Below, piece by piece: positions 56,001-64,000 of a stretch of 64,000 nt of DNA; the stretch's first letter is position 1, and each line of letters begins with the position of its first letter. Below the pieces are notes generated by a model. That model was not told the origin of the DNA. It searched no databases and saw nothing but the letters and a program-made list of their open reading frames with translations. This DNA comes from Neodontobutis hainanensis (lineage: Eukaryota > Chordata > Actinopteri > Gobiiformes > Odontobutidae). The DNA is taken from assembly GCA_024349245.1 (NCBI GenBank), contig JALDNG010000004.1, forward strand, positions 5,388,001 to 5,452,000. Reading direction: 5' to 3'. Both the position numbers and the translations under genes were made by a program.

Positions 56001-58039
56001 CAGCCAGGAGGACCTCCACCTTTGGCTGGGCCGCATAGAGAGGGAGCTTATGGGGGCTGCAGGAGTCCAGGCACACGCCGGGGATGCAGTGCTGTGTGCT
56101 GCCGAGAGACAGAGGGTAATAACAAGCTAGCTTATTATATCAAATGAGCACTGTGGTTATTTCAAAAGCTTATGGATACCTGGACCTGTTAAGAGGTCAA
56201 TGAGAGCCTTTTCCATAGGACTTCTTCTACAATGGCACTAGGCGCGCTGCTGAGCTTAACTAGTTTAGACGAGTCGAGTGAATATCTTACAGGGAATATA
56301 AGAAAAGCTGTATTTATTATTTAGTTGGGAGTGATCCCACTGTATTTTATTGGCAACTTCTAACTTGTAGCAATTAAATAATATACATTTTTTTCTTTTA
56401 ATAAGTGCTTTCATGTTTATTAAATGATATCTGGTATTCCACGTCGTTCTTTAGTAACCCTAGTTGGGCTGTTACCATCCTTAAACTACCAACTAAAATC
56501 ACATTCTATAATGCATGTCAATTGTATCAGCTTGAACAGGCAGTGTTGAAGGAGATGGCTTGGTTCAAAGACACATCCTTAAGTCTGGAGAAGCTGAAAA
56601 CCATTGATTTGAACCCAGCTATCATTTCAGAACAACTACATGAACAGAAGGTCAGACATTTAGGCATTTATCTGTATCATTTGGTCATTTACTGCAGTAT
56701 TATTGATTTTAAATACTCATTTTGTACCTTTTTTGTCCGATAAATAGGTTTTAGCAGTGGAGATACTTCAACATAGATTTAACATTGAGAAAATGGTGAA
56801 AATTGCAGAGATTTTGCTGACATACAGTGATGAAGGAGATACTACTGACCTTGTGGTAGGCATGTTTCTTACACACAATTTAAAATTATGATTATGAGTG
56901 TTATATTTATGCTTTATTTTTATCTTGACACAGACGCCAATGGAAGGTTTACAGGAACAATGTAACAGCACTTCAGCAACCAATTCCCACATAGTTTTAC
57001 AGCTTGAGCATGCTCACTCGCTTCTTCTCCAGTTCTCCGAAGGCCTTTCTGAGGTTTCACCCTGGTTAGAGGAACTGAAACTCTTATCGGCAGGCTCTCC
57101 CTGAGTTCAATTAGCTACAAGGCATTTCGGGAACAACAGGACCTTTTACAGGTAAACCTGTTTTTCTGCAGTACACTGCCAAGTTTCCTATTTTAATCCC
57201 CTTTTTGTCCAGTCTAACAAAGTAGTCCTTTTATACTTCACAACCTGCCAGAATTTCACTCTGAGCAAATCTGTTGCTACTAATGTACTTCCTGACACTG
57301 AAGCCACCACTGTAACATGACATCTATCAGTTAGGCTGTATCTCATGTGTTGTGTCTTATAGAGTACATCTAGTTGCTCAACAGCTTTTGACTATATTTG
57401 TTTTTGTTTTCTTTAATAGGGTTTGAGAGAGTCCATTGCAGAACACAGGCCTTTAATTACACGTCTTTGCGCTTTGGCAAAACGGTTGTCAGAACTTAAT
57501 CCTTTGCAAGGGAAGGACTACTGTCAAAAGGCCACGGAGGCTGAGGAGCGACATAGAGCCATAAGAGATAAAGTGAGAGAGACATCTAATCTACTTGAGG
57601 AGTCATTGCCTCGGTTTACACAAGTAAGGAACTCAACTAATGAAGAAAGCCTTATAAGCAACATTTGAGCGTTTTCAGAATGCTATTGTGCAGTATGTGA
57701 GTGTTCTAAGTATATTTTCCAGTATACACTAACCAATTCTCTTTGGATTCAATTTGTTTAGTTGAATGAGAGAATGACCCTGATCAGAGAGAGCCTTGAC
57801 CACTTGAAAAGCCGCATTCACATGCCCACTTCACTTCAAGGTCTCACCCCAAGGATCCAAGAACAGCTTCAGGACAACAAGCACGCTCTTACTGAGCTGT
57901 CAAAGCTGGAGCTCAGCCTCAGCAGTGTCAAGAGTCAAGCAGACGAGCTGCTGAGTAATACACAAGCAGCTGGTGATGCATCCATTGGCACAGGTAATCT
58001 AAGCATTATAACAGATACTACTGAGATTATTAATGGTTA

Positions 58040-58091
<52 letters not shown>

Positions 58092-61000
58092 TAATAGATT
58101 GCATTAATTTAATGTGTTCCTTTTTGTTTTTTTAGCTATCCAAGTACAGGTGTCCCGTTTGTCTCAGTTGTGGAATGAAACTAATAGCCAGGCCAAAGAC
58201 AGGAAAAATGGCTGCTCAAACTCTTAGATCTTGCCATGAAGTTTTGGAGTGACGTCAGGGATGTCACAGCTGCTCTTACTGATGCTCATCAGGCAGTTAT
58301 GGATCTAAATGCATGTCAGAGTAACTCAGAAACAATTCGCCAAAGCCTTGAAACAATGCAGGTTTGTCTGGCAGCCAACATAAGAAATTCCACTTTTTAC
58401 TATTGAACTGCCTTATTATTGTTTTTAATTCATTTGATTCAAAGACTCTCAGGGAAGACATTGACAGTATACAGGTAGATCTGGACACTCTCGGTGTTTT
58501 GGGGATGGAGCTAATGTCAGCATGTGGAGACACAGACAGACCAGATGTCACCAAGAGTCTTGATGAAGTAAGCACAATATTTAAGTATATGCTTTTACCA
58601 TATCTAATCAATTCATAACACTACCCTTTACTTTTTAAAGCTCTACTGCACTTGGAATAACCTCAGCAAACTCTGGACTGAATGTCATAAAAAGCTGGAA
58701 GAGTCATTAGAGATGGCTTTAAATTATCAAGACACAATGCAGGTGTGTGTGTTTTTGTACTTTTATTGTAATGTGTATAAATATATATATATATATATAT
58801 ACACATATATATTTATATATCTGTAGTATATTATGTACCAAGCCTAAATGTGTAATTTACCCTCGTTCTTTCTGAATACCCTCTTTCAGCTCAAAACAAT
58901 ATACTTTTTAATGTTTCAATTCCTTGCTTGTTTTTTGTTCATCCATCACAACCTATTTCTAGTGGTGTAGTGTATAATTTTAAAAATAAAAAAACTATTT
59001 TGTGTTTCTTTTGTGACAGGGTCTTTTTGAGTGGTTGAAGTCAGCTGAGCTGAGATCCACAGAAGAATTTATGATTGGGACTGACCATGAATCAGTGAAA
59101 GAGCAGCTATGTGATCTGAAGGTTTGTTCAGATCAAAGTCTTAACTTATTTCACATATGTTGTTGTTGTGTGTATAAAATATTGTTGTTGTATATACAAA
59201 ATATTAATTGGATACTGTATATGTGTGACCATTCCTCTTTAATATTTCATTCAGGCATTTAAGCGGGAACTTTACCAAAAGAAAATAGAAATAGAAAGCC
59301 TGAATCATCGGTTTGTGTGCCGACTTTCTCCAGGATCTGAGCGTCCAGGCTCAGTTTCTCCACTGTGTGATTTTAGACAACGGTGGGATAGCTTGGAATC
59401 AGAGACAGTCAGCAGACAGGTGAAAACTATAGAACACAACATTAATATAGTCACTGATTTTTGCCAGAATGTCTTTTATAAACTACATCATTTGTTTTGC
59501 AGCATCAGCTAGAGTGTGCTTTGTTAGGTCTTGGCCAGTTCCAAAACACACTTGATGAGCTGCGCACATGGTTGTCCCGAACTGCTGAACAGCTGCACGG
59601 CAGCCAGCCAGTCAGCATAGACCTGCAGGCCTGTGAGATAGAGCTGGCCAAACACAAGGTTGGTGGTTGTTTTTTATTTGCAGTCAAAGGCCTGTGCTTC
59701 TAATTGTAGACATATATTGTTGATGTCAGCAAACGACTCAACACTAATTAAAACACTTTCTTTGGTTAAAATCTGTATATTATGGGGCTACAGCAATATT
59801 GTCGATTGGTCTAAGCTGAACGCATTAGACCTCTTGAGCAGAGAGCACAATGGTTGCATCTTATGTTGTTTTATTAACATAACATTTCTTTCTAAATTTT
59901 GATTCCTTTTTTAAGGTCTTGCGCAATGATGTAATGTCCCATGTTCGTACTGTGGAGTCACTGAACCTGGCTGGCAGGGAGTTGATGGAAACTGGGTCTG
60001 GAGACAGTCCACATGGTCTACAGTCTCAACTCGAGCAACTAAATGAAAGCTGGGAGTTTGTGCGCTGTGAGACTGAACGCAGACAGCTGGAGTTAGAGAA
60101 CAGGCTAAGTCAGGTCATACAAATAGTATTGCTCAATATATTTAAATATTAATACTTGAATGCATTATGAATAATTGTTACTTATGGACCTCTTCATCAA
60201 GTGCTTTGGTCGTTTTCATTTTAAATGTTTTTGGCGCCCTCTTGTGGCTGATGTGTACTGTTGATGGGCTTGGTTAAAATGTTGCCTAAACTTATGAGGT
60301 TAATGCTTTGTCTCTCAGATGTCAAGCTATCACGTGACAAATGCTTCTCCTCTGATAATATATTTACATTTAATTTTATTTATTTTGACATTAGGTCCAT
60401 GATGTCACAATGGAGATTCAGGATCTTTTGCAATGGCTGGAGAACACAGATGTGAGACTCTCTTCTCTCAAAACAATGTGGGGGATGCCAGACGCAGCTG
60501 CTGAACGACTCAACACACACTTGGTAAAACCAGTAATGATATAAGAACTACCACCTACAACATTTTTCCTCATTTCTCATTCCTGCTTGGATTTCCCACT
60601 GTCAGGAGTTATGCAATGAGATGGACTCAAAACTTCATGCCTATACAGATGTTAAGAATGCCACTCGCAGGATGCTGGAGAGCAGTAATGTTATCCGAGG
60701 TTCAAGTATAGAACACAGCTTGTCTATTCTTGAACAGAAATGGGCATCTGTTTACAGCAAAGTCCAGGAGAGAAAGGTAATAACACATCATTTCCAGGGA
60801 GTAAATATAGTACCTAAAAAGTATAGGAAGGGATATGAATGTTCTGATATGAATGTTCCTATAGGCAAAGCTCACAGAAGGTTTAAGTCTGGCAAAGGAT
60901 TTCCACAGTAGTGTCCAAGAACTTCTTACCAAGATGACTAAGTATGAAGAAAAGACAAGGCTTCTACCTGCTCCCAGCTTTGTCCTGAAGTCAATCTGCA

Positions 61001-63898
61001 CTCAGCTGGAGAAACATAAAGTATGTCTTTTCAAGACTTTTGTTTTACAAATTAATGTTGCCATATTGATTAAGTATTTGTTTGATTTAATCAGGAATTG
61101 GTGAAAGAAGTGAATATTTACTGTGAAAAGAAAACCACAGTGGAGAACATAGGCTGTAGACTAACTGAGATGAGCAGAAAGGAAGACTGTGATGTCATTC
61201 ACAACCTAATTATGACCGTGCAGGATAGATATAAAAAATTACAGCAACGATTAACGGATAGAGGAAAGATACTTGAAGAGGCCAAAAAGAGTGCCAAACA
61301 GGTAGGGTGTGTCACTATTAGCCCTATTTAAAGTTTGAACCTACAATTGTGTTTATTGTTTTAATAGCATGTATTTTTTCTTTGACTTTTCAGTTTAATG
61401 AATCATGGCGGTTGCTGGTAGAGTGGATGGCAGAAGTAGAACAAACCTTAGACACACACAAAGAGATCGCTGTGACCCATGAAGAGATCAAGCAACAGCT
61501 GACTGAACAGAAGGTACAGTTATCGTTATAACAGCTCTTCTTACTTGTTTTCTTTGTCAGAGGGCCAAAACTGATTTATTATTTTGTTATTAGGAATCTC
61601 AGAAACTACTCAGGTCAAAAAGACCCATGTATGACGCGACATTTAAAAGTGGCCGCAACCTCCATGAAAGAGCTCAGAGCAGCCATGACAGACAGCATCT
61701 AGAAAACCTACTAGCTGAGCTCAAAGACACATGGGACACCATTAGTGGCAAATGCATGGAGAGGTAATTCTCTTTAGCGCTGCAGATTTTAAAATCGGTG
61801 AAGATCCTCATGTGTGTTTTGTCTGTTTTCTTTCAGACAACATAAGCTGGAGGAGGCTTTGCTGTTTTCAGGCAGATTCACTGATGCACTCCAGGCACTG
61901 AATGACTGGCTGTACAGAGCAGAGCCCCATTTAGCTGAGGATGTTCCAGTTGGTGGTGATAAAGACATGGTCAACAACTTGATAGATAAACACAAGGTGT
62001 ACTTTTGAATATTTATTTTAGTGCGCCATAGTTACTGTACAGTTGTTATAGAGTGTACTGAATGTATATCCTAACAATTCTTTTAATCACTGCCCTATTT
62101 ATAATGTAAAATTTCTCTGTGGATTTTCTAAAAGGCTTTCCAAAAGGAGTTAGGGAAGCGAGCCGGGTGCATAAAGACCCTAAAGCGCTCTGTGAGGGAT
62201 CTGACCAGGGGCAGCACAGCGGATGCTCACTGGTTACAGGAGCAAATGGATGAACTGGGGTGTCGCTGGGAGGCTGTGTGCTCCCTGTCAGTCAGCAAGC
62301 AAGACCGTCTGGAGGCTGCACTTAAACAGGTACAGTTGTGCTCATAAGTTACATACCCTGGCTGAATTTGTGATGAATGATAACACAAAACTATTTCTTT
62401 CACTTATAGTTAGTGGTAAAGCCATTTGTTGTCAAACAATTGTGTTTACTCTTTTTAAATCATAATGACAACAGAAACTCCCTAAATGACCTGATCAAAA
62501 GTTTACAGTTTTGTGATTTTGGCCTGATAACATGCACACTATTTGACACACGTTTGAATGGTTACTAAAGGTAAACATACTCACCTGTGATCTGTTTGCT
62601 TATAATCAGTGTGTGTGTGTGTAAAAGGTCAGTGAGTTTCTGGGCTCCTGACAGACCCTTGCATCTCTCATCCAGTGCTGAACTGATGTTTCTGTTTTCT
62701 GAGTCATGGGGAAAGAAAAGGAATTGTCAAACAATCTTTGGAAAAGGTAACTGAACTGTATAAAATTGGAAAGGGACATAAAAAGATATCCAAGGAATTG
62801 AGAATGCCAATCAGGAGTTATCAAACTTGGTCAAACTTGTTGGTCCAACAAAGACCAACAAAGATTTCAGCCACAACTGCCAGGAAAATAGTTTAGTGTG
62901 GCTATTTTAAGATGCACAATAAAGAGGCACTTGAAGAATAATGAGCTCCATGGTTGAGAAAGCCATTACTACACAAACGCCACAAAGCATCCCACTTACA
63001 ATATGCCAAACATCATCGTCTTACAATAAAGTATCAAATTATATCGTGTCGCGGCATGTGTATCGTGATACGTATCGTATGGCCAGGGGCTTGCCAATAC
63101 ACACCCCTAGTGTGTACTGTATATTCTATTAAGACATCATATTTTTATCTACCAGGCTGAAAAGTTTGATGGCCTTGTCCAGTTTTTTATGGAGCAGCTG
63201 ACAGAGACAGAAAGACTACTCAAATATGGTGTGATACCAGAGGAAGAAGAAGCTTTGTGCACCATCTACGAGCAACACAAGGTCAGTCTTATACAGAGAG
63301 TTTAAAGTCTTTGTTTTCAATCTTGAATCAAAAAGTTCTGTCTGTTATAAATGCTTGCTGGCAAACCCATGAAGATTAAGTTTGACTCAAGGATATTTTA
63401 ACATGACAAGTCTTGAACCTTCTTGTCACAGTTAAGGCTAAATAAATATTTTCTCTGACATTCATTAGGAGTCAATGAGTTCTTTGGATGCTCAAGCAGT
63501 GGAGCTACAAAACATTCAGTGTTTGGGTAAGGAAATCCTGGCTTCTTGTCACCCAGATTCCATAATCACACTGAAATCATGGATCAGTGTGACAAATACC
63601 CGATACGAAGAGGTGATTACTTTTAATCATGTTTTGAATAATTACCAAGTAAGAGTTTACAATATCAAGAAGTAACATGGCGTGACCTCTACCTTCTTCA
63701 TGTTCTCAGGTGCAGGCATGGGCTCAGCAGCAGGGTCAAAAGATCCAAACCAGCCTAGCTGCCCTGGAGGCAGAGAGACAGGAAATCCAGAGGCTTTTGG
63801 ATTGGATCTCGTCAGCTGAAGAAGCCCTTAACCTCAGAGAGCAAGAGCCCTTGGCTGAGACCACAGAGCAGAACCAAGAACTCATTGATCAGCACACA
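52418..63898 (+). CDS. Spectrin-repeat gene, MACF1/dystonin-like rear half of a spectraplakin (partial)
   Basis: Thirty exons code for a myristoylation-type N-terminus and about 14 spectrin repeats: 52418-53074, 53253-53309, 53387-53557, 54043-54209, 54297-54456, 54538-54622, 55871-56115, 56531-56650, 56748-56855, 56934-57151, 57420-57623, 57762-57993, 58136-58361, 58445-58567, 58641-58742, 59020-59121, 59255-59419, 59503-59658, 59916-60113, 60395-60523, 60606-60776, 60865-61020, 61095-61301, 61394-61513, 61594-61763, 61837-61996, 62135-62329, 63156-63281, 63469-63612 and 63710-63898. All sites are GT-AG and phases match, except that exons 10 and 13 each lack one base. Segments such as NQKPPSAEVKVVKAQLQEQK, ERQHKLEEALLFSGRFTDAL and CHPDSIITLKSWI closely match the later MACF1/dystonin repeats. 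In those proteins the rod spaces the actin-binding end from the EF-hand/GAS2 microtubule-binding end, which should lie past the window. Whether it is a separate gene or the 3' half of the plectin locus is open. Confidence 0.88.
53253..53309 (+). CDS. Exon E2: short linker
   Basis: Nineteen codons, LQSDGHSSSDQDSTLDKWR, between TTTTGCAG and GTATGT. Phase 0 at both ends. Hydrophilic linker before the first spectrin repeat. Confidence 0.65.
53387..53557 (+). CDS. Exon E3: first clear spectrin repeat
   Basis: Fifty-seven codons ending in NQKPPSAEVKVVKAQLQEQK. This stretch is nearly identical to MACF1 (recalled as NQKPPSAEYKVVKAQIQEQK) and fixes the register of this array against the spectraplakin rod. 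The acceptor is the weak CTTAAG. Confidence 0.9.
54043..54209 (+). CDS. Exon E4: spectrin repeat
   Basis: Begins LLQRLLSDRRRSMNNIMLEG and ends LEHKWKTLLLEAEQ(R). It corresponds to MACF1 LLQRLLDDRKATV... . Ends in phase 2. Confidence 0.9.
54297..54456 (+). CDS. Exon E5: spectrin repeat
   Basis: Encodes ASLELILPKAQLFQEGVDSL then QQWFIFVEQALAELRNSERV. It completes the Arg codon from E4 and ends in phase 0 at GTTTAA, a weak donor. Confidence 0.85.
54538..54622 (+). CDS. Exon E6: spectrin repeat
   Basis: Twenty-eight codons plus one base, VLVEEIQVKTAGLGEIQQSG then QSLIEAVS. Ends in phase 1 at GTAGGA. Confidence 0.85.
54631..54757 (+). repeat. LINE 3'-end-like dispersed repeat
   Basis: The string CCAGGGTGTACCCCGCCT ... 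GCTGGGATAGGCTCC ... GAATGAATGAATG is the familiar teleost L2-type LINE 3' tail. It lies right after exon E6. Confidence 0.65.
54775..55560. mobile_element. hAT-like transposon remnant (tentative)
   Basis: It starts CAGTGATCATCAACTGGTGG then CCCGGGCCAC, close to the typical hAT terminus (CAGTGGTTCTCAAC-like). The interior is degenerate, with no long open frame; 55339-55548 is open but not recognised. The right end is not defined. Confidence 0.4.
55871..56115 (+). CDS. Exon E7: spectrin repeat
   Basis: Begins EDEAVQVQEKMDALRIRCSV and includes LHLWLGRIERELMGAAG. The helix pattern with L-x-L-W-L is that of a spectrin repeat B helix, though it is more diverged than its neighbours. Ends in phase 0. 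Confidence 0.82.
56531..56650 (+). CDS. Exon E8: spectrin repeat
   Basis: Forty codons, LEQAVLKEMAWFKDTSLSLE then KLKTIDLNPAIISEQLHEQK. The exon ends in the E-Q-L-x-E-Q-K motif seen at many spectraplakin exon junctions. Confidence 0.85.
56748..56855 (+). CDS. Exon E9: spectrin repeat
   Basis: Thirty-six codons, VLAVEILQHRFNIEKMVKIA then EILLTYSDEGDTTDLV. It corresponds to the I-I-R-H-K-D-S-M-D-E-L segment of MACF1. Confidence 0.8.
56934..57151 (+). CDS. Exon E10: spectrin repeat with a 1-bp frame break
   Basis: Encodes LLLQFSEGLSEVSPWLEELK then LLSAGSP and a TGA. The conserved continuation (S-S-I-S-Y-K-A-F-R-E-Q-Q-D-L-L-Q) is open one base out of frame. The exon is 218 nt where 219 is needed, and a CCCC in place of CCC at 57099-57101 would fix it. 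Confidence 0.85.
57420..57623 (+). CDS. Exon E11: spectrin repeat
   Basis: Begins GLRESIAEHRPLITRLCALA, then KRLSELNPLQGKDYCQKATE. It matches MACF1 RESIAEHKPHIDKLLKIGPQ and LKELNPEEG closely. Phase 0 at both ends. Confidence 0.92.
57762..57993 (+). CDS. Exon E12: spectrin repeat
   Basis: Encodes LNERMTLIRESLDHLKSRIH, then QLQDNKHALTELSKLELSLS. It corresponds to MACF1 LENLSSRLRMPPLIPAEVDK and SDNKSATVELEKL. Ends in phase 1. Confidence 0.9.
58041..58086. repeat. (TA)n microsatellite
   Basis: An uninterrupted TA run in the short intron between E12 and E13. Confidence 0.95.
58136..58361 (+). CDS. Exon E13: spectrin repeat with a 1-bp frame break
   Basis: Encodes IQVQVSRLSQLWNETNSQAK then DRK. 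The homologous continuation (W-L-L-K-L-L-D-L-A-M-K-F-W-S-D-V) follows one base out of frame. A six-base A-run instead of AAAAA at 58204-58208 would restore it. The exon is 226 nt against 227 expected. Confidence 0.87.
58445..58567 (+). CDS. Exon E14: spectrin repeat
   Basis: Forty-one codons with LREDIDSIQVDLDTLGVLGM and SACGDTDRPDVTKSLDE. It matches MACF1 FACGETEKPEVRKSIDEM. Confidence 0.93.
58641..58742 (+). CDS. Exon E15: spectrin repeat
   Basis: Thirty-four codons, LYCTWNNLSKLWTECHKKLE then ESLEMALNYQDTMQ. It matches MACF1 NNAWENLNKTWKERLEKLED and YQDTLQ. Confidence 0.92.
58780..58822. repeat. AT-rich microsatellite
   Basis: An (AT)n run with minor interruptions in the intron after E15. 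Confidence 0.9.
59020..59121 (+). CDS. Exon E16: spectrin repeat
   Basis: Thirty-four codons, GLFEWLKSAELRSTEEFMIG then TDHESVKEQLCDLK. The V-G-T-D-L-N-T-V-K-D-Q-L-N-E-M-K motif of MACF1 corresponds. Confidence 0.92.
59255..59419 (+). CDS. Exon E17: spectrin repeat
   Basis: Fifty-five codons beginning AFKRELYQKKIEIESLNHRF and including FRQRWDSLESETVSRQ. It corresponds to MACF1 EFKVEVYQQQIEMEKLNHQG. Confidence 0.92.
59503..59658 (+). CDS. Exon E18: spectrin repeat
   Basis: Fifty-two codons, HQLECALLGLGQFQNTLDEL then RTWLSRTAEQLHGSQPVSID, ending E-L-A-K-H-K. It matches MACF1 HKLEGALLALGQFQHALEEL. Confidence 0.94.
59916..60113 (+). CDS. Exon E19: spectrin repeat
   Basis: Sixty-six codons beginning VLRNDVMSHVRTVESLNLAG, then QLEQLNESWEFVRCETERRQ. 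It matches MACF1 VLKNDVLAHQATVETVNKAG. Confidence 0.94.
60395..60523 (+). CDS. Exon E20: spectrin repeat
   Basis: Forty-three codons, VHDVTMEIQDLLQWLENTDV then RLSSLKTMWGMPDAAAERLN. It corresponds to the MACF1 repeat with FHSEIEDFLLELTRMESQLS. Confidence 0.9.
60606..60776 (+). CDS. Exon E21: spectrin repeat
   Basis: Fifty-seven codons beginning ELCNEMDSKLHAYTDVKNAT and ending in SLSILEQKWASVYSKVQERK. It matches MACF1 SVALLEQKWHVVSSKMEERK. Confidence 0.93.
60865..61020 (+). CDS. Exon E22: spectrin repeat
   Basis: Fifty-two codons, AKLTEGLSLAKDFHSSVQEL, ending PSFVLKSICTQLEKHK. It corresponds to MACF1 SKLEEALNLATEFQNSLQEF and SLILNTVLSQIEEHK. Confidence 0.93.
61095..61301 (+). CDS. Exon E23: spectrin repeat
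   Basis: Sixty-nine codons from ELVKEVNIYCEKKTTVENIG to ...LTDRGKILEEAKKSAKQ. It matches MACF1 VQRSIERGRSLDDARKRAKQ. Confidence 0.93.
61394..61513 (+). CDS. Exon E24: spectrin repeat
   Basis: Forty codons, FNESWRLLVEWMAEVEQTLD then THKEIAVTHEEIKQQLTEQK. It matches MACF1 FHEAWKKLIDWLEDAESHLD. Confidence 0.94.
61594..61763 (+). CDS. Exon E25: spectrin repeat
   Basis: Encodes ESQKLLRSKRPMYDATFKSG then LLAELKDTWDTISGKCME(R). It matches MACF1 EFQKTLGGKQPVYDTTIRTG. Ends in phase 2. Confidence 0.94.
61837..61996 (+). CDS. Exon E26: spectrin repeat
   Basis: Encodes QHKLEEALLFSGRFTDALQA then LNDWLYRAEPHLAEDVPVGG. It differs from MACF1/dystonin at few positions and is the best-conserved exon of the array. 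Confidence 0.96.
62135..62329 (+). CDS. Exon E27: spectrin repeat
   Basis: Sixty-five codons, AFQKELGKRAGCIKTLKRSV, then CRWEAVCSLSVSKQDRLEAA. It matches MACF1 AFQKELGKRTSSVQALKRSA. Confidence 0.96.
62332..63015 (+). mobile_element. Tc1/mariner-like transposon remnant
   Basis: The left end, ACAGTTGTGCTCATAAGTTA, follows the donor of E27. Further in, ATG at 62706 opens a Tc1-type helix-turn-helix start (MGKEKELSNNLWKR, then a stop). Broken pieces of the DNA-binding region (GHKKISKEL, PLLHKRHKASHLQYAKHH) run to about 63015. The catalytic half is missing. A separate fragment with TATCGTGTCGCGGC and GTATCGTGATACGTATCGTA follows at 63040-63110. Confidence 0.8.
63156..63281 (+). CDS. Exon E28: spectrin repeat
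   Basis: Forty-two codons, AEKFDGLVQFFMEQLTETER then LLKYGVIPEEEEALCTIYEQ. It matches MACF1 AEEFHSVVHALLEWLAEAEQ and LPDDEDALRTLIDQHK. Confidence 0.95.
63469..63612 (+). CDS. Exon E29: spectrin repeat
   Basis: Forty-eight codons with ILASCHPDSIITLKSWISVT, then NTRYEEV-type ending. It matches MACF1 ILAVCHPDCITTIKHWITII, a landmark near the end of the spectraplakin rod. Confidence 0.96.
63710..63898 (+). CDS. Exon E30: spectrin repeat
   Basis: Sixty-three codons, VQAWAQQQGQKIQTSLAALE then LLDWISSAEEALNLREQEPL, ending L-I-D-Q-H-T. It matches the last repeats of MACF1 before the EF-hands (LLAWLQWAETTL..., LIAEHQTFMEEM). The window's final bases, TTTCTGTAG, form the next acceptor at 64000. Confidence 0.95.
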
Positions 63899-64000
63899 GT
63901 ATGACTTCTTCTTTTCAAGCCAATGATTTCCTTCAGTTTCATCCAACAGTAAAAGAGTAAGCATTATAACTTACCTGACAATGATCATTCCTTTCTGTAG

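Noticed and set aside
52418..63898. Downstream gene as a decayed pseudogene
   Set aside because: Twenty-eight of thirty exons are intact with matching phases, and the two breaks are homopolymer indels of the same kind as one in plectin exon 7.
1..64000. CRISPR arrays, bacterial operons, riboswitches, integrated viral genes
   Set aside because: Nothing in the sequence supports any of these; the window is vertebrate intron-exon DNA.

Overview
The window is vertebrate genomic DNA, almost certainly from a ray-finned (teleost) fish. The genes are split into many exons with GT-AG introns, the DNA is AT-rich, and the introns carry fish-type repeats: a tRNA-derived SINE, a Tc1-like remnant, hAT-like and LINE-tail fragments. 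Everything recognisable is on the + strand and belongs to the plakin/spectraplakin family of cytoskeletal linkers.

Region 1 (3350-41678) is plectin (plec). Three alternative first exons can be recognised: 1d at 3350, 1b near 4310 and 1a at 11393. They feed a common body that matches mammalian plectin exon for exon (exons 2-32), including two optional mini-exons in the actin-binding domain (2-alpha-like at 15413, 3-alpha at 16525). The domain order is CH1-CH2 actin-binding domain, plakin domain with SH3, a 1118-codon coiled-coil rod on one exon (31), and an exon (32) with six plakin-repeat domains and a Gly-Ser-Arg tail. With exon 1a the protein is about 4509 residues, close to mammalian plectin.

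Region 2 (42562-45175) holds four small, phase-consistent candidate exons just after the plectin stop codon. They end in a spectrin-repeat-like segment. Their entry phase (0) equals the exit phase of plectin exons 30 and 31, so plectin transcripts could in principle splice into them.

Region 3 (45176-52337) is about 7 kb with no convincing exon. It contains a SINE and a GC-richer patch near 49-50 kb.

Region 4 (52418-63898, running off the window) is a 30-exon array coding for a myristoylation-type N-terminus (MGN...) and then roughly 14 spectrin repeats. These resemble the rear half of the MACF1/dystonin rod. The last two bases of the window are the acceptor of a further exon. EF-hands and a GAS2 domain would be expected downstream.

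The order actin-binding domain, plakin domain, plakin repeats, spectrin repeats, all on one strand, is that of a complete spectraplakin (shot, VAB-10, MACF1, dystonin). Mammalian plectin is understood to end at the plakin repeats. The window therefore looks like a plectin locus that kept, or stands next to, the spectrin-repeat half of the ancestral gene. This is the main finding.

Four reading-frame breaks (19649, 20659, 57099, 58204) all lie in short homopolymer runs inside otherwise intact frames. That pattern points to assembly indels more than to gene decay.
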